NCBI GenBank assembly: GCA_027078675.1
Contig: JALWWX010000237.1
Location: forward strand, 1 to 35,029
Direction: 5' to 3'
Source: Aquificales bacterium
Lineage (GTDB): Bacteria; Aquificota; Aquificia; Aquificales; Aquificaceae
Length of the DNA stretch: 35,029 nucleotides
Of the stretch, positions 15,342 through 24,166 are shown piece after piece; the stretch's first letter is position 1; every line of letters begins with the position of its first letter. The notes beneath the pieces are model-generated. The model saw nothing but the letters and a program-made list of their open reading frames with translations, made no database searches and was not told where the DNA came from. The position numbers and the translations under genes are program-made.

Positions 15342-17777
15342 ATGTGTATTAGAAGAAACGTCTTTACACTCCTTGCTTGTGCTGGTTTTACCTTCGCATC
15401 AACCTATTATGTGGCACCCACTCCTCAAGGCACCGCGGATTGCTCGTCACCTGCAAACGCCTGCGATTTCCAAACCGCCTTGAACACTGCACAAGCTGAC
15501 GGTACAGACTCGGTTATATATCTTCTCCCTGGCACATATAACATAAGCTTCACTTTAACTTATACAACGCCCGACGGAGACGGCAAGCTCACCATACTGG
15601 CACAGGATCCTAATAATAAACCCGTACTTAACGGAAACAATTCAGTTCAAATGCTGAACATAAACAATGATAGTGATAATGATAGAGACCAGGATGGAGG
15701 TGCGGATATAACAATCCAAAATGTTATTTTTACGGGCGGTAACATATCGGGTAATGGGGGCGCCATATATATAAAGGCAGGTTTAGCAAATGTGAATGTT
15801 GAAAACTGTGAATTTATATCCAATCAGGCAACCAACGGGGGAGGCATCTATATATATACCTTTGGGGGTACAATAACCCTGAGCGGTAACTCTTTTTCAA
15901 ACAACTCCGCAAGTTCAAACGGCGGAGGAGTTTATTTGGGTGTTGGTACAGGCTCAACAAATTTGAACGGAAATACCTTTTCAAATAACTCTGCATGGAA
16001 CGGAGGAGGTGCTTTCATTTCTGGTGGTGGTGTATCATCCCATACTCTTCAGAACAATATATTTGATACCAACTCAGCCAACGCGAACGGAGGGGGTCTT
16101 TATATAAGGGGCGGAGAAGTAACACTTACAGGAAACACATTTAAAAACAACACATCATCCAACGGCAGTGGAGGAGGTGTTTACATACCTCCGGATTATT
16201 CTTCTACAATCATTTTTTCAAATAACATATTTGCAGGTAATTCTGGATACAATGGTGGCGGTATATATGTAGCACGTAACTTTACAAGTACAGTAATTCT
16301 TACAAACAATACTTTATACAACAACACAGCTACTACAAACGGCGGAGGTGTTTATATATTTGCAAGACCAGAGGAGGTAACTTTAAGGATATATAACAAC
16401 ATAATTTGGGGAAATACAGCAAACGGGGGAGGTAACGACGGTGATGATCTGTTCATTAATCCGGACGGCAATGGTGATAATATAGGTGCAACAGTTGAGG
16501 TGTTTAACAATAATCTCGGAGTAAACAGTGATTTGAATACCGCAAACTCGGAAGATTTTGTTGTAACGGTTACGGATAACTATACTCACGGCAATAATAT
16601 AACAAGTGATCCCTTGTTTGTTGATCCTATGGGCGGTGACCTTCATATACAACCTACTTCGCCTTGTGTTGACGCAGGAGACAACAATGCACCCGCCCTC
16701 CCTTCGGTGGATATGGATGGGGAAATAAGGATAATAGGAGGTGTGGTTGATATAGGAGCGGATGAATACAATCCACCCAACACTTCACCCGTTATAAATT
16801 CGTTTAATGCAAATCCTTCATCCGGCTATGCTCCCCTCACCGTTACCTTCTCGTGGGATGTTTCCGATGCGGACGGAGATCCCCTTATATGCTATCTTGA
16901 TATAGACAATGATGGTGCAAATGAGTACACAATAAATGATTGTGCTAACAACAATTCCCAGCAACACACATACACATCGGAGGGCAACTATACCGCAAAA
17001 CTGACGGTAGAAGACGGAAGGGGAGGAAGTGATACGGGAACTGTTAATATAACCGTTGACCCCACACCCTACTTCACATTGAGTGTAACAAAGAACGGGG
17101 ACGGTGAAGGTACGGTTGTCAGCAATCCTGCAGGTATTGATTGCGGTAATGTTTGTTCCGCCCAATTTCTGTATATGACAAGAGTGACCCTTACTGTAAC
17201 ACCTTCCTCTGATTCTCTGTTCGCGGGCTGGGGAGGTGATTGTACACCGTGCGGAACAAATACATCCTGTGATATAGATATTGACTCGGATAAAAATTGC
17301 ACCGCAACAATTAACCGCAACAGACCGCCTGTTATAAATTCCCTGAGTGCGAATCCCACCTCCGGCGTTGCACCACTTACAGTAAACTTCTTATGCGAGG
17401 CTTATGATCCAGATAGCTCCATAGCCCAGTACAGATGGGACTTCAACGGGGATGGAAACATAGAAGGTTACTCAAATGTGAATTCCATAAGTTACACCTA
17501 TCAATCCCCTGGGAATTACACAGCCAAATGCATAGTAGTTGACGATCTCGGTGCAACATCTGAGGCATCTATCATCATCTCTGTTACAAGTCCTCCCTCC
17601 GATGAGGGAGGAGGGGATGGTGAGGAAAAAACTACGCAGGACACAAAGCCCTCATCTTCTACCACGGAGGCAAAAAGGAGGGGTTGCTTATCCCACGGTG
17701 GTAATGCCCTTATTTATCTTTACACCGTAATGATATTCATAACTATTAGGATATTACGCAGAAGGTTCTATTCGTAA
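15342..17777 (+). CDS. Exported beta-helix/PKD protein with choice-of-anchor Q region and C-terminal sorting tail
   Basis: An 811-residue surface or secreted protein. In order: signal peptide (1-20); a right-handed beta-helix (about 125-365) with some nine rungs of the form GNTFSNNSAxxNGGGVYI; a choice-of-anchor Q-like stretch (about 422-476) ending VDIGADEY; PKD domain 1 (482-572); a cysteine-rich InlB-like repeat with FAGWGGDC (576-657); PKD domain 2 (663-748); a Ser/Thr/Glu-rich linker; and a tail RRGC followed by a membrane segment and RRRF. The tail resembles tripartite sorting signals (Cys, membrane helix, Arg cluster). GGAGGG precedes the ATG. Its role is not visible; adhesion or surface structure is a guess. 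The 3' end overlaps topA by 10 bases. Confidence 0.85.
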   Translation: MCIRRNVFTLLACAGFTFASTYYVAPTPQGTADCSSPANACDFQTALNTAQADGTDSVIYLLPGTYNISFTLTYTTPDGDGKLTILAQDPNNKPVLNGNNSVQMLNINNDSDNDRDQDGGADITIQNVIFTGGNISGNGGAIYIKAGLANVNVENCEFISNQATNGGGIYIYTFGGTITLSGNSFSNNSASSNGGGVYLGVGTGSTNLNGNTFSNNSAWNGGGAFISGGGVSSHTLQNNIFDTNSANANGGGLYIRGGEVTLTGNTFKNNTSSNGSGGGVYIPPDYSSTIIFSNNIFAGNSGYNGGGIYVARNFTSTVILTNNTLYNNTATTNGGGVYIFARPEEVTLRIYNNIIWGNTANGGGNDGDDLFINPDGNGDNIGATVEVFNNNLGVNSDLNTANSEDFVVTVTDNYTHGNNITSDPLFVDPMGGDLHIQPTSPCVDAGDNNAPALPSVDMDGEIRIIGGVVDIGADEYNPPNTSPVINSFNANPSSGYAPLTVTFSWDVSDADGDPLICYLDIDNDGANEYTINDCANNNSQQHTYTSEGNYTAKLTVEDGRGGSDTGTVNITVDPTPYFTLSVTKNGDGEGTVVSNPAGIDCGNVCSAQFLYMTRVTLTVTPSSDSLFAGWGGDCTPCGTNTSCDIDIDSDKNCTATINRNRPPVINSLSANPTSGVAPLTVNFLCEAYDPDSSIAQYRWDFNGDGNIEGYSNVNSISYTYQSPGNYTAKCIVVDDLGATSEASIIISVTSPPSDEGGGDGEEKTTQDTKPSSSTTEAKRRGCLSHGGNALIYLYTVMIFITIRILRRRFYS

Positions 17778-19372
17778 GGCATTACCTCAGAAGTTATCTT
17801 TTTTACCACCTCTTTCCAGTTCCTTTTACCTTCCTCTATTTCGTCCAGTTCTTTTTCCATCCTTGCGGTAAGGGAGTAGTCAACAAGATCAGGAAACTCT
17901 TCTTTAAGATAGTCAATTATATAAAAGGCCATATCTGATGGTATCAGGGTTTTGTTTTTCAACCTTACATAACCCCTCTTTTTAAGCAGGCTTGTAAGTA
18001 CCGCGTAGGTTGATGGTCTTCCTATTCCCAATTTCTCAAGGGCCTTAACAAGTGTACCTTCCGTATATCTCGGAGGTGGTTTTGTTTCACGCCTATCTAT
18101 AAACACCTCTTCCAGTTTCAGTACTTCACCCTCTTCAAGGTTGGGCAATTCCTTTTCTTCCAACTGGTAAGGATACATAAGTGTCCACCCTTTAAATATG
18201 AGTTTGCTACCCTTTGCAACCATATAGATGGGTTCTTTCAAACTCGGAGAGATGACCTCAATCCTTACTTTTATCCTTTCTACCACAGCGGGAGCCATCA
18301 AACTTGCAAGGGTCCTCCGTAGAATAAGCTCAAAGAGAATTTTCTCTTCTTTGTCAACTGGCGTCCTGTTTATATCTACAGGTCTTATACATTCGTGGGC
18401 TCCCTGACTGAAGCCAGATTCCCTGAATTTCCTCAATTTTCCCACGTACTCCTTTCCGAACTCTTTTTCAATAAATTTCATGAACTCAATACCTTTCTTT
18501 TCATTCATCCTGTGGCTATCCGTTCTCGGATAGGTGATGTAACCTTCCTCATACATGCGCTGGGCTATCTTCTGAGTTTTCTCAGGTGAAAAGCCGAGCA
18601 GTGCATTGGCTTCCGACTGAAGGGATGAGGTTATGAAGGGTTTCGGTGGAGGTATTTTTTCCCTTTTACTATCAATTTCCTTAACCCTGAACACACCCTC
18701 CCTTATCTTTTCAAGGATAATTAGGGCATCCGACGGATTCTCATATCTGTAATCATAAACCGCTTCAAAGGTATCACCATCCTTAATAAACCGAGCCTTT
18801 ACATAATAAAAGGTTTTCTTTTTAAACTCCCTTATCTCCCTTTCCCTTTCAACTACAAGCCTCAGTGCGGGAGATTGAACCCTTCCTGCGGATAGCTTAA
18901 AATTCCTGAATCTTCTCCAAAGGTAGGGAGAGATCTTGTAACCTATAAGTCTGTCAAGGATCCTTCTTGCAAACTGGGCATGTACCGCATTCATATCAAT
19001 GTCCCTTCCTTCCGCGAGACTCTTCTTTATGGCTTCGGGGGTTATCTCATAAAAGACAACCCTTTTTATATTGGGATTTATCTTTTTAAGCTCTTCCTTA
19101 ACAAAATAAGCTATAGCTTCTCCTTCCCTGTCTGGATCCGTTCCAATAAATATTTCTTTCACCTTTTTGGCTGTTTTTTTGAGATCTTCAACTATCTTCT
19201 TTTTGCCCTTTATATAAACATATCTTGCCCTCAGGGTTTCCTCGTCAACGCCTATGTTCTTTGAGGGCAGGTCCTTTATATGTCCCGCTGTTGCCTTTAC
19301 AACAAAGTCCTTTCCGAGAAATCTTTTTATAGTTTTCGCCTTTGTTGGCGACTCAACGATAAAAAGTTTCAT
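17768..19372 (-). CDS. topA: DNA topoisomerase I, short form without C-terminal zinc ribbons
   Basis: A type IA topoisomerase that relaxes negative supercoils. The 534-residue protein has the Toprim domain (IVESPTKAKTIKRFL at the N-terminus and GTDPDREGEAIA near 78) and the catalytic tyrosine Y281 in GYITYPRTDS. It ends just after domain 1/4 elements (TARMEKELDEIEEGKRNW), so the cysteine-rich C-terminal zinc ribbons of longer bacterial enzymes (E. coli 865 residues) are absent. This looks like a natural short form, as I recall for Aquifex, since the frame is clean and ends at a convergent junction. No ribosome site; TACAAT lies 10 nt before the ATG. Confidence 0.94.
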   Translation of the reverse strand: MKLFIVESPTKAKTIKRFLGKDFVVKATAGHIKDLPSKNIGVDEETLRARYVYIKGKKKIVEDLKKTAKKVKEIFIGTDPDREGEAIAYFVKEELKKINPNIKRVVFYEITPEAIKKSLAEGRDIDMNAVHAQFARRILDRLIGYKISPYLWRRFRNFKLSAGRVQSPALRLVVEREREIREFKKKTFYYVKARFIKDGDTFEAVYDYRYENPSDALIILEKIREGVFRVKEIDSKREKIPPPKPFITSSLQSEANALLGFSPEKTQKIAQRMYEEGYITYPRTDSHRMNEKKGIEFMKFIEKEFGKEYVGKLRKFRESGFSQGAHECIRPVDINRTPVDKEEKILFELILRRTLASLMAPAVVERIKVRIEVISPSLKEPIYMVAKGSKLIFKGWTLMYPYQLEEKELPNLEEGEVLKLEEVFIDRRETKPPPRYTEGTLVKALEKLGIGRPSTYAVLTSLLKKRGYVRLKNKTLIPSDMAFYIIDYLKEEFPDLVDYSLTARMEKELDEIEEGKRNWKEVVKKITSEVMPYE

Positions 19373-19382
19373 AATTCAATTT

Positions 19383-19392
19383 ATTGTAAAAT
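19383..19392. promoter_or_regulatory. Overlapping divergent -10 boxes between topA and hisS
   Basis: The whole intergenic spacer is 30 bp. Its centre, ATTGTAAAAT, reads TAAAAT on the plus strand (19387-19392) and TACAAT on the minus strand (19388-19383). Each box is exactly 10 nt from the start codon of its gene, and no ribosome site fits on either side. Transcription of one gene would occlude the other. Confidence 0.55.
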
Positions 19393-19402
19393 TTTCTTTC
19401 CC

Positions 19403-20617
19403 ATGAGCAACGAAATCAGAAGTGTAAGAGGGTTTCACGACATCTTAGGTAATGATTTAAAAAAATTCAGAAGGATAACCAATGTTGTAAGGAGGATACT
19501 TAAACTGCATAACTTTGAAGAAATAATACTTCCGGTCGTTGAGTATGCGGAGCTTTTTCAAAGGAGTATAGGTGAAGTTACGGATATAGTTCAAAAGGAG
19601 ATGTTCACCTTTCAGGATAAAAAGGGTAGATGGCTTGCCTTAAGACCGGAAGGTACCGCGGGAACTGTAAGGGCGTATATTCAGCACAGGATGTATGCTG
19701 AGAGACCTTACAGAAAACTGTTCTATGAGGGACCCATGTTCAGATACGAGAGACCTCAGGCGGGTAGATACAGACAGTTCCATCAGATAGGTGCGGAGAT
19801 ATTCGGTGTGGGCGATCCAGAAGCGGATTTTGAGATCATTGAAATTGTTTACAAAATACTTAAGGAGCTTAACATAACCGTGGTTATAGAAATAAACTCC
19901 CTCGGGTGTTTAAAATGCAGACCCGCATACAGGGAAGAGCTTGTTAAATTCCTCAATGAAGTTGAAGAGAATCTATGTGAAGTATGTAAGGAAAGAAAGG
20001 ATAAAAATCCCTTGAGGGTTCTTGATTGTAAGGTTGAAACATGCAGGGAAACATTTAAATCCTCACCAAAGGTGATAGACTATCTCTGTGAGGAATGCAA
20101 AGAGCATTTTGAAAGACTCCAAAGTTTCCTTAATTCCTCGGATATACCTTACAGGATAAATCCTTCTCTTGTCAGAGGGCTTGACTACTACAGCAGAACG
20201 GTTTTTGAAGCGGTTTCCGATGAACTCAATACAACAATAATAGCGGGAGGAAGATATGATTATCTCGTTGAACAGCTCGGTGGTCCCCCTACACCGGCAA
20301 CGGGCTTTGCTGTAGGGATAGAAAGAACAGCATTGCTGTTGCCCGATGTAGAAGAGGATGTTGAAAGTTACATAGTTATACCCTTTGGTGAAGTAAAAGA
20401 GTATGCCATTAAGGTAGCAGATATCTTGAGAAGTAAAGGATATACAGTAGAGTTTTCATACAGAAGGGGGGGACTAAGAAAGCAACTTGAATATGCGGAT
20501 AAGATGGGTTTTAGATACGCTGTTATAATAGGCGAAAATGAGATGAACGAAGGAAAAGTTACCCTCAAGGATATGAGGGAAGGTGTTCAGGTTACTAAGA
20601 ATATAGAGGAGCTGTAA
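19403..20617 (+). CDS. hisS: Histidyl-tRNA synthetase
   Basis: A class II synthetase that charges tRNA-His. With ATG 19403 as start the protein is 404 residues, beginning MSNEIRSVRGFHDIL, which matches the usual N-terminus. Motif 2 is LALRPEGTAGTVRAY; the histidine-specific motif is LVRGLDYYSRTVFE; and IAGGRYDYLVEQLGG and GFAVGIERTALLL follow. An insertion with CLKC, CEVC, LDCK and CEEC cysteines (about residues 170-245) is the form seen in many thermophile HisRS proteins. The ORF track extends 41 residues upstream into topA, which I reject. The start appears leaderless. The 3' end overlaps the PEGA protein gene by 31 bases. Confidence 0.95.
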   Translation: MSNEIRSVRGFHDILGNDLKKFRRITNVVRRILKLHNFEEIILPVVEYAELFQRSIGEVTDIVQKEMFTFQDKKGRWLALRPEGTAGTVRAYIQHRMYAERPYRKLFYEGPMFRYERPQAGRYRQFHQIGAEIFGVGDPEADFEIIEIVYKILKELNITVVIEINSLGCLKCRPAYREELVKFLNEVEENLCEVCKERKDKNPLRVLDCKVETCRETFKSSPKVIDYLCEECKEHFERLQSFLNSSDIPYRINPSLVRGLDYYSRTVFEAVSDELNTTIIAGGRYDYLVEQLGGPPTPATGFAVGIERTALLLPDVEEDVESYIVIPFGEVKEYAIKVADILRSKGYTVEFSYRRGGLRKQLEYADKMGFRYAVIIGENEMNEGKVTLKDMREGVQVTKNIEEL

Positions 20618-21684
20618 GCATACTCATCCCGCTTTCTCACTTTAATAAACAGATCTCTTAAAACTTCACTTATAACCTTTTTGAGCTTCTTCCTTATAGG
20701 CTCCCACATATTTTTCCTCAGCGTAAAAAAGTATCCTGTCTCTCCTATGGTGTCTGCCACCACCCTCCTTCCCTTGTAAACTCTTGCATGTATCTTTATG
20801 CTGTGCCTTATATATTCGCCAAATTCATCCTTTGAGTGTTTAAAACTTACAACAATTTTATCTTCTGCGTCCGGACTTATATCAACACCGAAGTTTCTGA
20901 GCGTATTTTCTATTATGTCCCTTACATCAACGGGAGAGTCTTCTATAATGAGTCTGTACTTCTGGAGGGTTTCACTTTCTGGTACAAGTCTTATATTAAT
21001 TACTTTTGTCGTACCCTTCATTGCATAGAACCTGCCCTTAACGGGATAATAGCCCTTTTTTGAAACAGTAAATATGTACATGCGTTCCGGTAGATAAATG
21101 GGCTTGTAGGGTTCGTATATAACACCGTTTATTTTTACTGTTGCGTCTTCCGGCTCAGTATAAAATATAACAGCGGAGAAGTTTAATCTTTTAAGCACCT
21201 CATCCTTCATAGATACAACCTTTTCTATATCTATATCCCTGAGAGGCATAAGGGTATAAAGGGCTATAAGGAAATCTATCTTTCTGAGAAGTTCCCTTAG
21301 ATCCTCCTTTGTCAGTTTATCTATATCCACGGAAAGCTCCATATAGATGGATTTTAAAGTAGCTTCCATTGAATCCTCATCCCAGACCGCTTTTACCCTA
21401 TATTTGCCGTTTATCCTTTCTGGTTCACCGAACTTTACACCCCTTATATATCCTTTAGTCTTAAGTGATATAGAAACCCTCATTCTTTTATCAAGCTTTT
21501 CCCCTCTAAGGGCGTGCCTTAGTTTAACCTCCGAGGCAATTTCTGATACTACCAGTTCCGATATCTGTCTGAGGGCATCCTTTCTTGCCTCCTCCGGGGT
21601 TTCACCGTATCCCTCCACCCTTATATCTATTCCGGAAAAGGCAATCTTTATACCCGCAAGTATAATAAATACAACTTTTATCAT
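20587..21684 (-). CDS. Exported protein with LPP20-like N-terminus and PEGA domain
   Basis: A 365-residue protein of unknown function with a likely N-terminal signal (MIKVVFIILAGIKIAFS). Residues about 20-110 resemble the LPP20/FlgP-type fold seen in outer-membrane-associated proteins (VEGYGETPEEARKDALRQ). A PEGA-type beta domain follows near 185-235 (DATVKINGVIYEPY, then FTVSKKGYYP). The C-terminal third is Lys/Arg-rich and resembles no family I can name. It is the last gene of the CoA-binding protein-hemL-lipoprotein run, 7 bases after the lipoprotein, which shares the LPP20-like theme. The two may act together in the cell envelope; this is inference. Confidence 0.65.
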   Translation of the reverse strand: MIKVVFIILAGIKIAFSGIDIRVEGYGETPEEARKDALRQISELVVSEIASEVKLRHALRGEKLDKRMRVSISLKTKGYIRGVKFGEPERINGKYRVKAVWDEDSMEATLKSIYMELSVDIDKLTKEDLRELLRKIDFLIALYTLMPLRDIDIEKVVSMKDEVLKRLNFSAVIFYTEPEDATVKINGVIYEPYKPIYLPERMYIFTVSKKGYYPVKGRFYAMKGTTKVINIRLVPESETLQKYRLIIEDSPVDVRDIIENTLRNFGVDISPDAEDKIVVSFKHSKDEFGEYIRHSIKIHARVYKGRRVVADTIGETGYFFTLRKNMWEPIRKKLKKVISEVLRDLFIKVRKRDEYAYSSSIFLVT

Positions 21685-21691
21685 TCCACCC

Positions 21692-22879
21692 TCAAATCAT
21701 ATCATCGGATCTTACCCTCAATACTAAAAGATATCCCGTATCCATCACCTTCTCAATAGGTCCGAACCCCCCGTATTTTTCCTTTATTACCTTGTACAGT
21801 TCAAAGGCATTGTTTACACCTTTTACATATACAAGATATGTAAACACATTTTTTCCAGAAGCAGTTCTTCTTATCCTACCATTTGATATCTTCTTTAAGG
21901 TTGTATAAACATTTTCATCTACTGCCTCATTACCGTTCTCAGATATAAGGACTATCTTAAAGGGCCTTCCCTTCTTTAATATCCTTGTCCACTCCTTCTT
22001 TATTTGAAAAGTTATCTTATCCGCCGCATCCTGTGCAGCTTCCTGAATGACAGAGTTTACATCCGTCACCTTCCTTTCGGGGGAATAACCTGTTGAAGAA
22101 GCCAACAACTTTCCGGTGGTTGTCTGATAAGCTTCTACGGTTACGGAAGCCTTATCCACCTTTACACCCGCTACCTTTCTTGATGAAGTGGCAACATCAA
22201 CCTTTACGAGGATGTCACTTCCCGCCTGAAGTGCCAACGCAAAATGGGGATCCGCTATACCTTCAAGGGCGGTTACATCCTTTATTATCTTGTCTATCTT
22301 TTCTGAACCGCTTTTTACATAAACCTCAAAACCCCTATCTTGCAAGTATTCCTGAATGGTTGTTGCAGCAATCTTTCCTTCCTTATCCTCATAGGCTACA
22401 TATATTACGGGATATCCCACCTCCTCAAGTAGTTCCTCTGTGGTCTTGATTACCTCCCTCCTCTTCAAATCATCCTTTAGCAAACCTACATCAATCTTAA
22501 AAAGCAGTGTTACGAGGGTATATGCACCTTCCGTTCGCTTCCCCTTTATTTCGCTCTGCCATCTTATGTAATCGTCAACCCTTGAGAATATAAGCTTTTC
22601 AACCCTTTCAAACTCTTCCCTTTCCTCTACCGTCTTAAGTATAGGTCTGTCCCCTGCAAAAAGCACATACCAAAGTGCAGCCTTCTTTGCATCTTCAACC
22701 GCGGATTCTACACCACAACCCTTTCCCGTTGCCTTAATAACAACCTCAACGGTTGAAGAACTTTCCACAAAGGTAGCTTGCTTTGATAAGGGAAGATGTG
22801 AACGGTTGGGTACACATTCGGGCTTCTTTGCACAAGAAACAAACAACAAAGAAAGGATAATAAGGTACCAGGCGATCAC
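21692..22879 (-). CDS. Lipoprotein with LPP20/CsgG-FlgT-like architecture, function unknown
   Basis: A 395-residue putative lipoprotein: signal MIAWYLIILSLLFVSC with lipobox cysteine C16. After it come an LPP20-like segment (VEVVIKATGKGCGVESAVEDAKKAAL, about 44-69), a middle domain that predicts and compares conserved strands (VIYVAYEDKEG; GSDILVKVDVATSS; TVEAYQTTTGKLLAS), and a C-terminal domain (FTYLVYVKGVNNAFELYKVI). The order recalls FlgT- or CsgG-type outer-membrane accessory proteins, but the match is weak. The start is GTG 22879, which shares one base with the hemL stop (TAGTG); GGAGG lies 7 nt upstream within hemL. It is followed by the PEGA protein. Confidence 0.65.
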   Translation of the reverse strand: MIAWYLIILSLLFVSCAKKPECVPNRSHLPLSKQATFVESSSTVEVVIKATGKGCGVESAVEDAKKAALWYVLFAGDRPILKTVEEREEFERVEKLIFSRVDDYIRWQSEIKGKRTEGAYTLVTLLFKIDVGLLKDDLKRREVIKTTEELLEEVGYPVIYVAYEDKEGKIAATTIQEYLQDRGFEVYVKSGSEKIDKIIKDVTALEGIADPHFALALQAGSDILVKVDVATSSRKVAGVKVDKASVTVEAYQTTTGKLLASSTGYSPERKVTDVNSVIQEAAQDAADKITFQIKKEWTRILKKGRPFKIVLISENGNEAVDENVYTTLKKISNGRIRRTASGKNVFTYLVYVKGVNNAFELYKVIKEKYGGFGPIEKVMDTGYLLVLRVRSDDMI

Positions 22880-24153
22880 TAAAGAGCCTCCACAGCAGAT
22901 TTTATTCTGCCAAGAGCCTCCTCAATATCTTCATCCGTGTGTGCTGTACTTACAAACCACGCTTCAAACTGGGAAGGGGGTATCAGTACACCCTTATTGA
23001 GTAGATTTCTGAAGAACTTACCGAACAATTCCGTGTCGGATGTTTTTGCATCCTCAAAATTTCTTACACTCTTGTCCGTAAAGAAAACGGTCATCATGGA
23101 TCCTATCCTGTTTATGGTATGGGGTATCCCCTTTTCCCTGAGTATTTCCGAAACGCCCTCCGCAAGCCTTTGCATTTTGATTTCAAGATCCGTGTAAGGG
23201 TTTTCTTCCCTCAAAATTGTTATAGTTTCCGCACCAGCAACCATTCCAAGGGGATTCCCAGACAGAGTTCCCGCCTGATAAACAGGACCTTCCGGAGCAA
23301 TCTGAGACATTATTTCCCTTTTACCCCCGTAAGCTCCCACCGGCATACCCCCTCCGAGTATCTTACCCAGACATGTTATATCAGGATCAATATCAAAAAC
23401 TTCCTGTGCCCCTCCTATGGAAAGCCTGAAACCCGTTATAACCTCATCAAAGATAAGCAAAGCATCGTAATTTCTTGTTACTTCCCTGAGTTCTCTTAAA
23501 AATTCCGTGTCGGGAATTACAACACCCATGTTACCCGCAACGGGTTCAACTATTACACACGCTATATCGTCCCCGTACTTTTCAAAGACTTCTTTAAGAG
23601 AGGTCACATCATTGTAGGGTATAACTATGGTTAACTTTGCTATCTCTTCGGGTATGCCCGGTGTTCCCGGTATGCCGAAGGTTGCAACACCAGAACCTGC
23701 ACTGACGAGCAGGCTATCGTAGTGTCCGTGATAACAGCCCTCAAACTTCACAATATATTTCCTGCCCGTGTAACCTCTTGCCAATCTTATTGCGGACATG
23801 GTTGCTTCCGTGCCAGAAGAAACAAACCTCACCTTTTCAACTGAGGGAACCGATTCAACAACGAGTTTTGCAAGCTCAATTTCCGCGGGATTGGTAAGAC
23901 CGTAAGTAAGACCTTTTTCCGCTTCTTTTTTTATCCTCTCAACGACCCTCGGATGGGTATGTCCCAATATAAGTGGTCCCCATGAGGCAAGAAAGTCTAT
24001 ATATTCTCTACCGTCCGCATCCCATACCCTACTTCCCCTTCCCCTGACAAGGCTTATGGGATCTCCCCCCACCGCCTTAAAAGCCCTCACAGGGCTGTTT
24101 ACACCCCCCGGAAGCAGACTGATAGCTTCTTCAACGAGGGTTGAATTGCCCAT
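22879..24153 (-). CDS. hemL: Glutamate-1-semialdehyde 2,1-aminomutase
   Basis: HemL converts glutamate-1-semialdehyde to 5-aminolevulinate in the C5 tetrapyrrole pathway, using PLP. The 424-residue protein has the conserved start (LLPGGVNSPVRAF), SSGTEATMSAIRLAR near 112-126, IFDEVITGFR near 234-243 and the PLP lysine K264 in LGKILGGGMPVGAYGG. No ribosome site precedes the ATG; a perfect TATAAT ends 7 nt upstream, directly after the stop of the CoA-binding protein gene, suggesting its own leaderless transcript as well as possible read-through. It shares one base with the downstream lipoprotein gene. Confidence 0.96.
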   Translation of the reverse strand: MGNSTLVEEAISLLPGGVNSPVRAFKAVGGDPISLVRGRGSRVWDADGREYIDFLASWGPLILGHTHPRVVERIKKEAEKGLTYGLTNPAEIELAKLVVESVPSVEKVRFVSSGTEATMSAIRLARGYTGRKYIVKFEGCYHGHYDSLLVSAGSGVATFGIPGTPGIPEEIAKLTIVIPYNDVTSLKEVFEKYGDDIACVIVEPVAGNMGVVIPDTEFLRELREVTRNYDALLIFDEVITGFRLSIGGAQEVFDIDPDITCLGKILGGGMPVGAYGGKREIMSQIAPEGPVYQAGTLSGNPLGMVAGAETITILREENPYTDLEIKMQRLAEGVSEILREKGIPHTINRIGSMMTVFFTDKSVRNFEDAKTSDTELFGKFFRNLLNKGVLIPPSQFEAWFVSTAHTDEDIEEALGRIKSAVEAL

Positions 24154-24160
24154 AAGGTTA

Positions 24161-24166
24161 ATTATA
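24161..24166 (-). promoter_or_regulatory. -10 box of hemL, probable leaderless start
   Basis: TATAAT on the minus strand lies 7 nt before the hemL ATG and begins at the base after the upstream gene's stop codon. No ribosome binding site fits in the 7-nt gap. Confidence 0.5.

Noticed and set aside
15372-15380. LLAC as a lipobox in the beta-helix/PKD protein
   Set aside because: The hydrophobic stretch before the cysteine is only about six residues. A longer signal peptide cleaved near residue 20 fits better.
15890-16440. Repeated GGCGGAGG/AACAACTC-type DNA motifs as a repeat array or CRISPR
   Set aside because: They are diverged codons for beta-helix rungs in one open frame, with no constant repeat or spacer lengths.
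19280-19402. 41-residue upstream extension of hisS in the ORF track
   Set aside because: It runs antisense through topA and the promoter core. MSNEIRSVRGF at 19403 is the expected HisRS N-terminus.
22093-22449. 118-residue plus-strand ORF inside the lipoprotein gene
   Set aside because: It is a Pro/Leu-rich antisense frame typical of a reverse-strand shadow; no family resemblance.
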